Below, in pieces: positions 1 through 10,729 of a stretch of DNA of 64,000 nucleotides (position 1 is the stretch's first letter; every line of letters starts with the position of its first letter). The stretch lies in contig CM042694.1 in assembly GCA_023614405.1 (NCBI GenBank), positions 91,743,285 to 91,807,284 on the forward strand, written 5' to 3'. The DNA comes from Avena insularis (taxonomy: Eukaryota; Streptophyta; Magnoliopsida; Poales; Poaceae). Made by a program: the position numbers and the translations under genes. The notes beneath the pieces are model-generated. The model searched no databases. It was not told where the DNA came from and saw nothing but the letters and a program-made list of their open reading frames with translations.

Positions 1-62
1 TTGGCTTTCCCTCTGTTCGCTTCCGTAGAAAATTTTGATTTACTATGCTGCGAAACCCTTCA
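1..62 (+). repeat. 3' end of the Angela-type 5' LTR
   Basis: Nearly identical to 6838-6899 at the end of the 3' LTR, ends in CA and is followed one base later by the primer-binding site. Confidence 0.9.
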
Positions 63-63
63 G

Positions 64-75
64 TGGTATCAGAGC
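64..75 (+). other. Primer-binding site (initiator Met-tRNA type)
   Basis: TGGTATCAGAGC lies one base after the LTR end. This is the usual plant copia PBS, complementary to the 3' end of initiator tRNA-Met. The same site occurs in element Y at 50360-50371. Confidence 0.92.
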
Positions 76-1276
76 TAGATCTATGCGTAGATGTGATTCA
101 CGAGTAGAAACATAACATGGTTGTTGCGGCGTTGATGTTTTCTGTTGCAAGCCTCTTGTTTGTGTTCTTCTTATGGCGCGGGATAGTGAGATTGAAGCGG
201 TCAGGCCAACCTTACTGCGACGTCGTTCGCGAGACCACTCCGCACTTGGCGTGTGGCTTGTACCACACATGCGGTGGTGGATGTCGGTTTCTCTCACTAT
301 AGTTGTCATGGGTTTAACACCGGAGTTTGGCAACCATAATATCACCGTTGTGGCTTTCCGTAGGTAAGAATCGTTCTTAGCATCTACTCCCATAAGCCAC
401 GTAAAACATGCAACAACAAAGTAGAGGCGTCTAACTTGTTTTTGCAGGAGTGTTTTCGTGATATGGTATGGCCCAAGATGTGATGTGTATATTGTATCGA
501 TGATCATGTTTTGTAATGTTTCACGACTTGCATGTCGATGAGTACACAACCGCAGGAGCCATATGGTTGTCTTTATAATTGTGTATGACCTGCGAGTCAA
601 CTTCTTATCGCCATGTAATAGCTTTACTTTATCACTAAGTAGTTAGCAATAGTTGTAGTTGCTATTCGTGGTGGAGGCAATCATGGTGGAGTGATGGAGA
701 TCATGCCGGAGCACAAGATGGAGATCATTCTTGCGAAGATTGGCTATACCATGTCACATAAAGTTATATGCATGTGATGTTTATCCTTTTATGTATCTTA
801 TTTTGCTTAGATCGCGACGGTAGCATTATAAGATGATTCCTCACTTAAAGATCAAGATAAAACTGTGTTCTTCCCAAGTATGCACCGTTGCGAAAGTTAA
901 ATCGTGTCCAAGCATCACGTGATGATCGGGTGCTATAGACTCTCGCTCACATACAACGGGTGCAAGCCAGTTTACTGCACACGCGGAAATACTTGGGTCT
1001 AACAGCGAGCCTAGCATGTACAGACATGGCCTCGGAACACAAGAACCGAAAGGTTAAGCATGAGTCATATGAATGATATGATCGACACTTCGTTGTCCAC
1101 CATTGAAACCACATCTCTTCTCGTGATGATTGGATTAGGTGTGGTGAATTTGGATCGTGTTCACTAAACAACTTGAGGGATGTTGAATTTAGTGGGAGTT
1201 CATCTAGTAATTTGATTAAGTTGAACTATTTATCATGAACATAGTCTAAATTGTACTTGCAAATACTGTAGATCAC

Positions 1277-2090
1277 ATGGCCAAGTCCAACTTCAACTTC
1301 AACGTTTTTGCTGAGAAAGAAAATCTTAGAAACAATGGGTCTAACTTCACCAACTGGTTACGCAATCTAAGAATCATTACATCTGGCGGACAAAGGACTA
1401 TGTCCTTGAAAGCGTTAGGTAACCCCTACTTGCAAGCTGCATGGTGATGAAAGCTGTCTATCGATCACATAAAGATGATTATTGTGTGATTAAGAGCACC
1501 ATGTTGTTTGCTATTGAACCGGAACTTCAAAATCGTTTTGAAAACTATCCCGGGCCCTTTGAGATTCTCGAAGAGTTGAAAACCATGTTTCAGACTCAGG
1601 CCAGTTCGAGAGATATGAGATCTCGAGAAGTTCTTTAAGCGCAAGATGGAGGAAGGGAGTTAGTTAGTGAGCACGCCATTAAGATGTCGGGCTACACTCA
1701 ACGCCTTGAGCAAGCTGGTGCAAGATTCGGAGGAGCTCAAGATTGACAGGTTCTGCAATCACTCCCTCCCAGCTACAAAAGTTTTGTAGTGACTCATAAT
1801 CAGATTGGTTCCATCGATCATCACCGAGCTCTTCGCAAAGCTGAAGGCTACGGAGGTGGACATCAAGAAATATAATCATGTGTTGATGGTCAACAAGCCC
1901 TCCTTTAAGAGAGGTAAAGGTGCAAAGAAGCCCTTCAAGAAAGGCGGCGGCAAGCGCGTTGCCCCTGCCGAGAAGAAGCTCAAGTCTGGTCCTAAGCCGA
2001 ACACTGAGTGCTTCTATTGCAAGGACAAGGGTCCTTTGGGCGCAACTATCCGAAGTACTTAGCGGACAAGAAGGCTGGCACCATCAAAGG
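1277..2090 (+). pseudogene. gag: copia gag, decayed
   Basis: Gag coat protein of the Angela-type element. The likely start is the ATG at 1277 (MAKSNFNFNVF...), followed by a recognisable SNFTNWLRNLR stretch. Frame is lost and regained several times: a segment from 1441 reads KDDYCVIKSTML and one from 1805 reads VPSIITELFAKLKATEVDIKK. The zinc knuckle near 2008-2060 keeps CFYCKDKG but then loses the His and last Cys through a small deletion. Gag packages element RNA in the cytoplasm; this copy cannot make it. Basic residues just before the knuckle (about 1905-1990) fit the nucleocapsid part. Confidence 0.85.
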
Positions 2091-2289
2091 TATATTTGAT
2101 ATACATGTTATTGATGTTTTCCTCACTAGCCCTCGTTGTAGTGCACGGGTATTTGATACGGTTCGGTTGCTAATATTTGTAACTCGAAGCAGGAGCTACG
2201 GAATGAGCGGAGGCTTGCGAGGGATGAGGTGACGATCTTGGCGTTGGCAAAGGATCAAGAGTTGATGTGATGGCGTCAGCACGCTCTCC

Positions 2290-3415
2290 TTAGTTTTACC
2301 TTGGGATTAGTTTTAAACCTTAATAAATGTTATTATGTGCCTGCGTTGAGCATGAACATTATTTCTGGATCATGTTTATTGCAAGACGGTTATTCATTTA
2401 AATCGGAGAATAATGGTTGTTCTATTTATATGAGTAACATCTTTTATGGTCATGCACCTCTTGTGAATGGTTTATTTCTTCTAAATCTCGAAAGGGATGA
2501 AACACACATCCATAACATTGAGGCTAAGAGATGCAAAGTAGATAGTGATAATACTACTTATTTGTGGCAATCGTCTAGGTCATATTGGTGTAAAGCGCAT
2601 GAAGAAACTCCATTCGATGGACTTTTGGAGTCTCTTGATTTTGAATCATTTGACACATCGAACCATGCCTCATCGGCAAGATGATCAAAACCCGATTCTC
2701 CGGTATGATGGAGCGAAACAACGGACTTGTTGGAAATCATACATACCGATGTATGCGGACCGATGAGTGTTTCGACGCGGTGGATATCGCTATTTTCTCA
2801 CTTTTACCGATGACTTAAGTAGATATGGGTATATCTATTTAATGAAACATAAATCTGAAGCGTTTGAAAAGTTCAAAGAATTTCAGAATGAAGTGGAGAA
2901 CCATCGTATGTGAAGATTAAGTTTCTACGATCCGATCGTGGGGCGAATATTTGAGTTATGATTTTCTCACGCATCTCAAAGCAAGTGGAATCGTTTCACA
3001 ACTCACGCCACCGGAACACCACAGCGCAATGGTGTGTACGAGCCGGAATCGAACCTTATTAGATATGGTCCGATCAATGATGTCTCTTACTTATTTGCGT
3101 TATCATTTTGGGGTTATGCATTAGAAACCTGCATTCACTTTAAATAGGGCTCCATCTAAATCCGTTGAGGCGACACCGTATGAGCGTGGTTTGGTGCTAA
3201 ACCTAAGTTGTCGTTTCTTAAAGTTTGGGGATCTGAAGCTTCGTCAAGAAGTTGATGCGGACAAGCTCGAACCCAAAGCGGAGAAATGCGTCTTCATAGG
3301 ATACCCTAAGGAAACTATTGGGTATACCTTCTATCCACAGGCTGAAGGCAAAGTGTTTATGCATGAAGAAGCGGTTCCTTTCTTGAGAAGGAGTTTCTCT
3401 CGAAAGAAGTGAGTG
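2290..3415 (+). pseudogene. pol: copia pre-integrase and integrase region, decayed
   Basis: From 2301 the frame reads the end of the protease/pre-integrase region (YYVPALSMNIISGSCLLQDG). Near 2575 an altered RLGHIGVKRMKKLHS marks the GAG-pre-integrase zinc region. Integrase catalytic-core remnants follow: HTDVCGPMS near 2740 and SDRG near 2930. The C-terminal part reads KFGDLKLRQEVDADKLEPKA and KCVFIGYPKETIGYTFYP at 3225-3345. Many single-base and short deletions break the frame. The order integrase-before-RT is what defines copia. Confidence 0.85.
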
Positions 3416-3599
3416 GGAGGAAAGTAGAGCTAGGCGAGGTTATTGAACCTTCTCTTGAATTGGAGAGTAGCAGCACCTGAAATTGTTCGGTGCACTTTGC
3501 ACCAACAATAGATGAAGCTAATGACAAGAATCATGAAGCTTGGACGATCTGCTCTTGAGCGTCGCGTCGACAAGGTCGCGTGCCCCTCACGAGTGAATG

Positions 3600-4690
3600 C
3601 GGCAACCCTGTCTTGTCTTGTTAGTAGAAGACAATGAACCTACGAACTATGAGGAAGCGATGATGAGCGGACTACGAGAAATGGCTAGAAGCCATGAAAT
3701 CGAATGTGGATCCATGGCGAAAACCAAGTATGGACTTTGGTGGACCCTCCTAGCGGCCGAAAGGCCGTTGAGTGCAAATGGATCTTCAAGAAGAAAAGCG
3801 GGGCGGATGGTAATGTTCTGTCTATAAAGCACGGCTTGTTGCGAAAGGTTTTCGACAAGTTCAAGGTGTTGACTACGATGAGACTTTCTCTCCGTAGCGA
3901 TGTTTAAGTCCATTCGGATTTTATTAGCAATTGTTGCGTTTCATGATTATGAAATATGGCAAATGGATGTCAAATGCTTTCCTCAATGGCAACATTGATG
4001 AAGAGTTGTATATGATGCAACCCGAAGGTTTTATCGATCCTAAGGATGTTGATAAAGTATGCAAACTTCAGCGTTCCATTTATGGTGAAGCAAGCATCTC
4101 GGAGTTGGAACCTTGATTTGATCAAGTGATCAAGAGCTTTGGATTTGTTCCAAATTATTCTGAAGCTTGCATCTACAAGAAAGTGAGTGGGAGCTCGGTG
4201 ACATTTACGGTACTATATGTGGATGACATATTGATTATTGGAAATGACATCATCATGCTTAACGATGTGAAGAGTTATTTGAACAAGTGTTTTCAATGAA
4301 AGACCTAGGTGAAGCTGCTTATATATTGGGCATAAAATCTATAGAGATAGACAAAGGCGCTGATAGCTTTAAGCAGTACATACCTAGACAAAGTTACGAA
4401 AGGTTCAGAATGGATAAGGCATTGAAAGGTTCATTGCCTATGTTGTCGAGTAAGATATTGAGCAAGGCTCGGTGTCCTTCTGATGAAATGATAGGAAGCT
4501 ATGAGCAAAGTGCCTTATGCCTCGGCCATAGGTTCCATCATGTATGCCATCTTGTGTACTAGACCGGATGTGTCCAATGCTCTTAGTTTGACGAGATATC
4601 AAAGTGATCCGAGTGGAACATCGACAGCCGTGAAGAACATCCTAAGGTACCTAAATAGGACTAAAGAAATGTTCTTAGTCTATGGGGTGA
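3600..4690 (+). pseudogene. pol: copia reverse transcriptase, decayed
   Basis: RT domain in several frames. NYEEAMMSGLREMA appears near 3640, ECKWIFKKKSGADGNV near 3770-3815, FLNGNIDEELYMMQPEGF at about 3980-4030 and KVCKLQRSIYG near 4060. The catalytic YVDDILIIGND is intact near 4217-4250, followed by FSMKDLGEAAYILGI at 4290-4330 and MSKVPYASAIGSIMYA at 4501. Frameshifts separate these blocks. A KKVSGSSVTF stretch directly before YVDD matters for comparison with the tandem repeats in elements Y and Z. Confidence 0.88.
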
Positions 4691-4699
4691 TGAACATTT

Positions 4700-5130
4700 C
4701 GTCGTAAAAGGTTACGTCGATGCTAGTTTCGACACCGACAAGGATGATTCTAAATCTCGAACAGGATACGTGTATATTTTGAATGGAGGAGCTGTGAGTG
4801 GAGAAGCTGCAAGCAAAGCGTGATCGCGGGATCTGATGAGAAGCGGAATACATGGCTGCTGCGAAGCGTCAAGTGAAGGAGTTTGGATCGAAACTTCATC
4901 ATCGAGCTTGGCGTGGTTCAAGTGCATTGGACCCACTGGAGATATTGTGTGACAACAACGGCGCCATAACACTCGCTAAGGAACCAAGATATCATCCAAA
5001 GACCAAGCATATCAACATAAGTTTCATATAATCCGAGATTATATAGCGGATGGAGATCCGAAGATCAGCAAAGTACATACAGATCTGAATGTCGCAGATC
5101 CATTGACTAAACCTCTTCCACGTGTAAAAC
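4700..5130 (+). pseudogene. pol: copia RNase H, decayed
   Basis: GYVDASFDTDKDDSKSRTGY is read near 4711-4770, then remnants of the acidic EYMAA and CDNNGAI blocks (near 4848 and 4950) and HPKTKHI near 4995. These are the standard copia RNase H landmarks. A late VADPLTK near 5095 marks the end of pol, followed by the polypurine tract. Confidence 0.85.
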
Positions 5131-5200
5131 ATGATCGGCACCTCGATTGCCATGGGTGTGAGATTGTTGCCAAATGTAAACTAGATTATTGACTCTAGTG

Positions 5201-5212
5201 CAAGTGGGAGAC
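5201..5212 (+). other. Polypurine tract of the Angela-type element
   Basis: CAAGTGGGAGAC directly precedes the 3' LTR start. The same tract precedes the 3' LTRs of Y (54911-54922) and Z (61845-61856). Confidence 0.85.
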
Positions 5213-5438
5213 TGTTGGAATTATGCCCTAGAGGCAATAATAAAGATGTTATTATTATAATTCTTGTTCATGATAAATTTTATATTCCATGCTAGAATTG
5301 TATTAAGCGGAAACTTTAATACTTGTGTGGTTTGTGAACAACACCGTGTCCCTAATGCGCCTCTATGGACTAGCTCATTGATCAATGATGGTTAAGGTTT
5401 CCTAACCATAGACATGACTTGTCGATTGATAATGAGAT

Positions 5439-5461
5439 CATATCATTGGGAGAATGATATG
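5439..5461 (+). repeat. U3 hairpin, 9-bp perfect stem and 5-nt loop
   Basis: CATATCATT, loop GGGAG, AATGATATG; 226 bases into the LTR. A hairpin of the same geometry lies at the same offset in the 3' LTR of Y and the LTR of Z, with one compensatory pair change. A second small hairpin (GACA...TGTC, 5411-5423) precedes it. Confidence 0.7.
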
Positions 5462-6336
5462 GTGGACAGACCCAAACTAAGCAAAGTTATTAGATCGTTT
5501 CATCGTGTTCGTCTTTGCGAAGCTTTTCTCATGTCAAATATTGTATTCCTTAGACCATGAGATAATACAACTCCCTAGTATCGGAAGAAAGCTTTGAGGT
5601 CATCAAACGTCATCCTATGAGAGGGTGATCATAAAGGTGTCTCTCGGTGATCGGAAAGTATCTTGGGTTGTATGTATCGAGATGGAATTTGTCCCTCCCA
5701 AGTCGGAGAGATATACTTGGGCCCACTCGGTGTCGATATCAACACCGCTTGCAAGCATATGGTTAAGGAGTTGATCACAAAGTGATATCGGATTACGAAC
5801 GAGTAAAGTACTAACGTGAGCGAGATTGAACTAGGTATGACGATACCGACGATCGAATCTCGGGCAAGTAAAATATCGCGAGACGAAGGGAATATATATA
5901 TGGGATTGATTGAATCCTGGCATCGTGGTTCATCCTATATGATTATCGATGAATGTGTGGGAGTCAATATGGGTGCCTGCACCCGGTTGATTATTGATAG
6001 AAGATCATGTCGCATATTCTCGAACTCAGGTCACACATAACGTGTCTCGACGCTAGGATAGATTGGATAATTGGTTTATGAATTTTTGTTGAGTCTCGGA
6101 TGGGATCCGGGACATCACGAGAGGTTCGGAGTGGTCAGGAGAATAAGATTCATATAAGGCGATGCAGTTTTGGAGTTGAATTGTTCCGGATTAATCGGTA
6201 TTGTCTGGAAGCTTCTAGAACCTTCGGAAGGGGCCAACGTGGTCCCACCTTCCGGGAGGGGCATGGGCCTATGAGGGAGTGTCCTGGCGCAGTGGGCCAG
6301 GGCACAAGGCCCCATAGGGCCCAGCCGATCCTAGAG

Positions 6337-6409
6337 AGTTTAAATCGTTTAAACTAGAGATAAGATAAGATAGGATTTACGGATAAGGAGAGTTTAAATT
6401 GTTTAAACT
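6337..6409 (+). repeat. Duplicated dyad AGTTTAAA-N3-TTTAAACT in the LTR
   Basis: Two perfect 8-bp inverted repeats with 3-base loops (TCG at 6345-6347, TTG at 6399-6401), at 6337-6355 and 6391-6409. They lie about 100 and 45 bp upstream of the LTR TATA box. Each sits in a longer direct repeat (about 6334-6362 and 6388-6416). Confidence 0.8.
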
Positions 6410-6451
6410 AGAGATAGGCTTGGAGGAGAGGCTAGGGCTGGCCGCACCCCT

Positions 6452-6460
6452 CTATATATA
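6452..6460 (+). promoter_or_regulatory. LTR TATA box
   Basis: CTATATATA lies about 440 bases before the LTR end, in the place expected for the copia LTR promoter. Confidence 0.65.
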
Positions 6461-6899
6461 GAGGCTGGTGCGCCTCCTCATACCCCTTACACCTTCCTCC
6501 AAACCCAGTTGCCCTGCTGCCCTTCCTCTCTCCCTCCCGACTGTTTGTAGGCGAAGCCCTGCGGCAGAAATTCTCCACCATATACACCACGCCGTCGTGT
6601 TGTAGATCCAATCTATCTCTCCACCATACTTTCTGGTCCGAGGAAGGAGGAGACGTCGAGGTGCCGCACGTGTGCATCTCACGGAGGCACCGCCACTTGT
6701 GGTGCTAGATCGGATCGGATCGCGAGGAGGAAAAGCGAGTACATCACCCACGTTCCAGGCGTTCATTGTCTTGAATCTTCAAGGGTATGAACATCTAATC
6801 CAATCTCTCTCGTTGTTTGCATCTCCTAGATTAGATCTTGGCTTTTCCTCTGTTCGCTTCCGTAGAAAATTTTGATTTACTATGCTGCAAAACCCTTCA

Positions 6900-7731
6900 A
6901 TCTTTATATGGTTCATGATACTTATTTCACTTCTTTTTAAGAACTTCAATATAGGAAGCAAAAGCCCTTAAAATAAGTTGCAATATCTTGAGAGTCTAGA
7001 CCATAAGCATTACTAATATTTTGAAAGTCATCAGTTCCCATAAAAGATTCAATGCATTCATAATCATAATTTATACCTGACTTTCTTCCTTTGTCATTCT
7101 CCCATGCTTCAGCATTGTCTTGAATACGGTCTAGAAGATCCCATTTAGCTTCTTCTTCCATGCGTGTGAATGATCCAGCACAAGAGGCATCCAATAAATC
7201 CTTATCATGAAGAGAAAATCTTGCATGCAAGTTATTGATAATAATATTGTTGGGGAGCTCATGAATGGAACATTTGAGCATTAGTAACTTCAATCTCCCC
7301 CAAACTTTAGCTGTACTCTCTCCATCAAGAGGCCAAAAGTTGTATATTTGATTCCAGTCTTTATGAATCTCACTAGGAGGATAAAACTTTGAATAAAAGA
7401 GAGGCACTACTTCCTCCCATTCAACAGTTTGATCATTCTTCAACAGCTTATACCAGTCCTCAGCTCTTCCTTTCAGTGATAATGAGAATAACTTCTTCTT
7501 GACTTGATCTGTTGTAATACCTGCACACTTGAACAACCCGCATAATTCGTGTATAAAGAGCAAATGATCACCGGGATGGACAGTTCCATCTCCCACATAA
7601 TAGTTATCCATAACACGATCAATAATTCTTGTAGATATTTTAAAAGTATCATTCTCAGTAGGTGGTGGTTCATCTACTACCTTAGCAGTGGTAGTAGCAT
7701 TACGAAATAAGAAACTAAGTGAATTATCCAT
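6900..7731 (-). pseudogene. gag: Athila-like gypsy gag, interrupted
   Basis: Minus-strand frame from the ATG at 7731 (MDNSLSFLFRN...) with a typical grass Athila-type gag core: HPGDHLLFIHELCGLFKCAG, then LKGRAEDWYKLL and WEEVVPLFYSKFYPP. The frame ends early at 6946. In a shifted frame a gag-like stretch (ASYIEVLKKK) continues to the Angela insertion at 6900, so there is one frameshift near 6965 plus the insertion. The protein would bind and package element RNA. An in-frame ATG at 7764 is possible, but 7731 fits the protein start better. Confidence 0.85.
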
Positions 7732-7815
7732 ATTGAAAATAAAGCAACTAACAGAAGTAAACAATACTCACAGTAGAAGTTTCCTTTACCAGTTCCACTC
7801 TCCAATAGCGCTTCA

Positions 7816-7834
7816 CTCCCCGGCAACGGTGCCA
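7816..7834 (-). other. Primer-binding site, Athila type
   Basis: On the minus strand this reads TGGCACCGTTGCCGGGGAG, 11 bases inside the LTR end. It matches the PBS of X (48696-48714) and W (33495-33512) with one or two differences. Athila-type elements are described as using a tRNA-Asp-like primer here. Confidence 0.75.
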
Positions 7835-7845
7835 GAAAATAGTCT

Positions 7846-9362
7846 TGATGACCCTGAAGTATAGGGGGTGTATCGCAGTATTTTCGATAAGTAAGAGTGT
7901 CGAACCCAACGAGGAGCAGAAGGTGTTGACGAGTGGCTTGGAGCAGGAATTCTCTATAAATACTTAGCAATGGATTTTTAGGAGTTTTGGATAATGCGGG
8001 TAAATAAAATACGAGTAAGTAAAAGACAATAATAATAAATGCAGCAAGTGGCCCAATCCTTTCTTTAGCAAAGGACAAGCCAGATGTATTACTTAAGATG
8101 ACCAAATGTTCTCGAGGACACATGGGAATATCGTCAAGTGCTTTCGCTTCATATAGTTGATTAATCTTCTTTAGTTTGCTAAGTGTTGTGTGGGTGAACC
8201 TGTGCTAATGTACCGACCTTCCTAGGACTAATACATACTTGTGATTATACCCCTTGCAAGCATCCGCAAGTACAAGAAAGTAATTAAGGTAGAAACCTAA
8301 CCACAAGCTTTAAACTCTAAGACCCTGACGTCCATTGTGCAAAGGTTTCCTAACGGGGGTTCAGGTTTCTGTCACTCTGGCAACCCCTACGATTAGTAGC
8401 CAAATACACAATGCATTCCCCTAGGCCCATATAGGTGAAGTGTCATGTAGTCGACGTTCACATGACACCACTAGAAGAAATACACCACAACTTAAATATC
8501 AAACCATTGAATCTTTCTCAACACAATTCCACTACTAACAACATGACTTCTCCCATGTCCTCAAGAACAAAACGAACTACTCACAAGACATCATATGGAT
8601 CATGATCAGAGATGAAATAATGATGTGTAACAATCTGAACATAAACGATAATTCAATGGTTCACTCAATAGCATCAACTACAAGGAGTAATCAACACCGG
8701 GAAAGTTCCCCTAAGAACTATGCAAGATTCAACCCAATTGTTACAGCGGTATGAAGTGGTGCTGATGGTGGTGGTGATGATGATGGTGGTGGTGGTGATG
8801 ATGATGATGATACCGATGAAGTCCAGCTTGATGGTGGTGTTGATGGTGACGATCTCCCCTCTCCGGAAAGGAATTTCCCCAGCAGAATTCTGTCTGCCGG
8901 AGAGATCTTTCTCTCTCGGTGTTTTTCGCCCCGCAGAGGCGGCGGAATCTTTCTATGGTCGCTCCCCGAGTCTTAGGGTTTCGGGAGGATAATATACGCC
9001 AGGGAGGAGAGGCTGGAGTGGACCAGGGCGGCCACACCACCTGGTGGCGCGGCCTGGGGTGGCCCGCGCCAGGGGTGGTGTGGGCCCCCGGTGGCCCATC
9101 TCCACTTCCCCTTCTAGCTTTCTTCGTCTTCTGAAAAAATAGGATTTTCCATGTATTTTCCCGGATTTTCTGATCTTCGCGAATTTTGCCTCCAGACAGC
9201 ACCTTTTCCATCAGAATCCAGACTGCAGCGGTCCATGCTCTAAAAGTCATCAACCATGCAAAAACAGATAAAATAACATAATTATCATCTCTTAATATGA
9301 AATATATTAATGAATAATAGTAAATTATGATATAGAATAGTGATGCAAAATAGACGTATCAG
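7846..9362 (-). repeat. 5' LTR of the Athila-like element
   Basis: On the minus strand it begins TGATACGTCTATTTTGCATC and ends GGGTCATCA; 1517 bp, with TG...CA ends and the PBS just inside. Confidence 0.85.
8764..8811. repeat. GGT/GAT trinucleotide microsatellite
   Basis: Imperfect run of GGT and GAT triplets inside the LTR. On the minus strand it encodes a meaningless poly-His run. Confidence 0.9.
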
Positions 9363-9559
9363 GGGCCCACATGTTGCTTCCATGTGGGTCTAGGCGATGG
9401 TGACGGTGTCCAAAATTCCATCAGCTTTGAATATTTGCCAGAAATTAAAAAAACAATATTCAGGAATATTTCAATACAAATATCATTTGAACCAATATTT
9501 CAAATCACGGACAAATAATATATTATCATTCAGTAACACACAAACTTTATATACGTAAG
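9363..9559. other. Short spacer, nothing recognised
   Basis: AT-rich sequence between the Athila-like LTR and the CACTA coding remnant. It begins with an inverted pair around CCCACATG...CATGTGGG (9365-9390). No TIR is seen. Confidence 0.4.
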
Positions 9560-10680
9560 ATACAAATCTTGACGAGAAATTTTTGAATGATTCCTCTTTT
9601 CGTATGCCAAAGTCTTCTCCTCTTGATCCTTCTTGGGAGCTACAAGTTCCTCTCTCTGCTTATTTCTCATTGCTTCAATCTTTTGTTCTTGGGCTAGCAT
9701 CCTTTGTTCCATGTCTTGTTGATACCTTTCAATTTACTCAACAGACTATTGTTTCTCGATTGCAAGCTTGTCTTCCAACTCTCGGATGCGTGCAGATGAA
9801 GAGCTAAACTTCCTAGAGCCACGTGTTGTGACACCCATGCTAGACAGCAATGTACTGGATGAGCTTTGTTCCTAAAGAACTTCATCAACATATGCAGATC
9901 AATCTTGTCATTATGATCTTCGGGGTGTGGCCCATCCTTCTGAGAACCATCTGATCCTATAGTTTGATTTGTGTATAAATAAATGTGTGAATGTACAAAA
10001 AAGTGAAATAACATTTGTAAAGTCATCAGAATTGCATTGAAAATAATAAGAAGTTCTTACATAAGCATTATGTGACTTCTCGGTTATTTTACCCTCCCTG
10101 TTTGTGTGGCTCCCCTTATAAAATTCAATTGGACGTGTTTCCTTCTTGTTGTTCTAAGCCTTCTACAAGAATTATATAATATTGATCATAATTAGTGTAT
10201 ATTCTTAATTCATAAATAAATATAATATGCAGAAAGATAGTTAAATTACTCACTATATGTTCATAGTGTGCAACATAGTTTTTAGAGCCAGTGGTATGGT
10301 TTTGCTTCACACCTTCACGGTTCACTTTATTCTTTACACATATTTCCTGTATTTAGTATCATTAGTAAAGTAATGGATAACACATGCATATAAATATAGA
10401 AAATATAGGTGCAACAATATTAATCATCTACCATGTAGTGATCATTGAACCATGTAGTCACAAGGTTTTATCAACTCTATTTGTCTACGTTAAATAGCTT
10501 ATGGAGAAATGCTTGCTGAAGTCTAAGATGTTTATTATTATCCTAGTATATCTTTTTAAGCCTCTAATGTTCTTGCCAAATATCGGTCTGCAAAATATCA
10601 GTGCACACTCCTCTTGCAACATCATCATGCTTGTCTATAAGAAACTTTCCCTACAGAAAAGATGAACAAAATTTAATGTC
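9560..10680 (-). pseudogene. CACTA (Ptta/En/Spm family) transposon ORF1 remnant
   Basis: Minus-strand exon-like blocks resemble the plant Ptta/En/Spm transposase family. The first (about 10660-10430) reads GKFLIDKHDDVARGVCTDIL with in-frame stops. The second (about 10345-10255) reads NREGVKQNHTTGSKNYVAHY, matching the family's KNR...TTGS(K/R)SY motif. The third (about 10160-10060) reads IEFYKGSHTNREGKI. The last (about 9830-9560) is a Glu/Lys/Gln-rich coiled coil (MEQRMLAQEQKIEAMRNKQR). Stops and frameshifts make it non-functional. No CACTA terminal repeat was seen on either side. Confidence 0.6.
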
Positions 10681-10729
10681 AACAAGGTCACAATAGTTTT
10701 CCCATTTGCATTCAGCTACTGATGTTGTG

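Larger units (their letters stand above)
1..6899 (+). mobile_element. BARE1/WIS/Angela-type Ty1-copia retrotransposon, 5' LTR mostly outside window
   Basis: The first 62 bases repeat near the end of the 3' LTR (about 6838-6899), so they are the tail of the 5' LTR. The order is PBS, gag, integrase, RT, RNase H, polypurine tract and 3' LTR, which is the copia order. The 3' LTR starts TGTTGGAATTATGCCCTAGA, the start known for BARE1/Angela. The internal part (63-5212, 5.15 kb) and the LTR (1.69 kb) fit that group. The coding region has many stops and small deletions, so the copy is dead. It interrupts the gag of an Athila-like element at 6899/6900. The expected 5-base target duplication would be ATCTT (6900-6904), but its partner lies outside the window. 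Confidence 0.93.
5213..6899 (+). repeat. 3' LTR of the Angela-type element
   Basis: Starts TGTTGGAATT, ends CCCTTCA and is 1687 bp long. It contains two small hairpins (5411-5423 and 5439-5461), two copies of a dyad (6337-6355 and 6391-6409) and a TATA box (6452-6460), so U3 covers roughly the first 1.25 kb. Confidence 0.93.
6900..9362 (-). mobile_element. Athila-like gypsy element, 5' part (LTR, PBS, gag)
   Basis: Minus-strand element read right to left: 5' LTR 9362-7846, PBS, leader, gag. It stops at 6900, where the Angela-type element is inserted in gag; the rest should lie beyond the left window edge. The PBS is the form found in Athila-type elements. The 5 bases outside the LTR are GGGGC (9363-9367), one candidate half of a target duplication. 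Confidence 0.85.

Noticed and set aside
8741..9253. Minus-strand 170-codon ORF with a poly-His tail
   Set aside because: It lies inside an LTR and the His run comes from a GGT/GAT microsatellite; no domain.
9363..9367. GGGGC beside the Athila-like LTR as proof of a target duplication
   Set aside because: The partner site is outside the window; the same GGGGC at X is proven on both sides, but here it may be coincidence.
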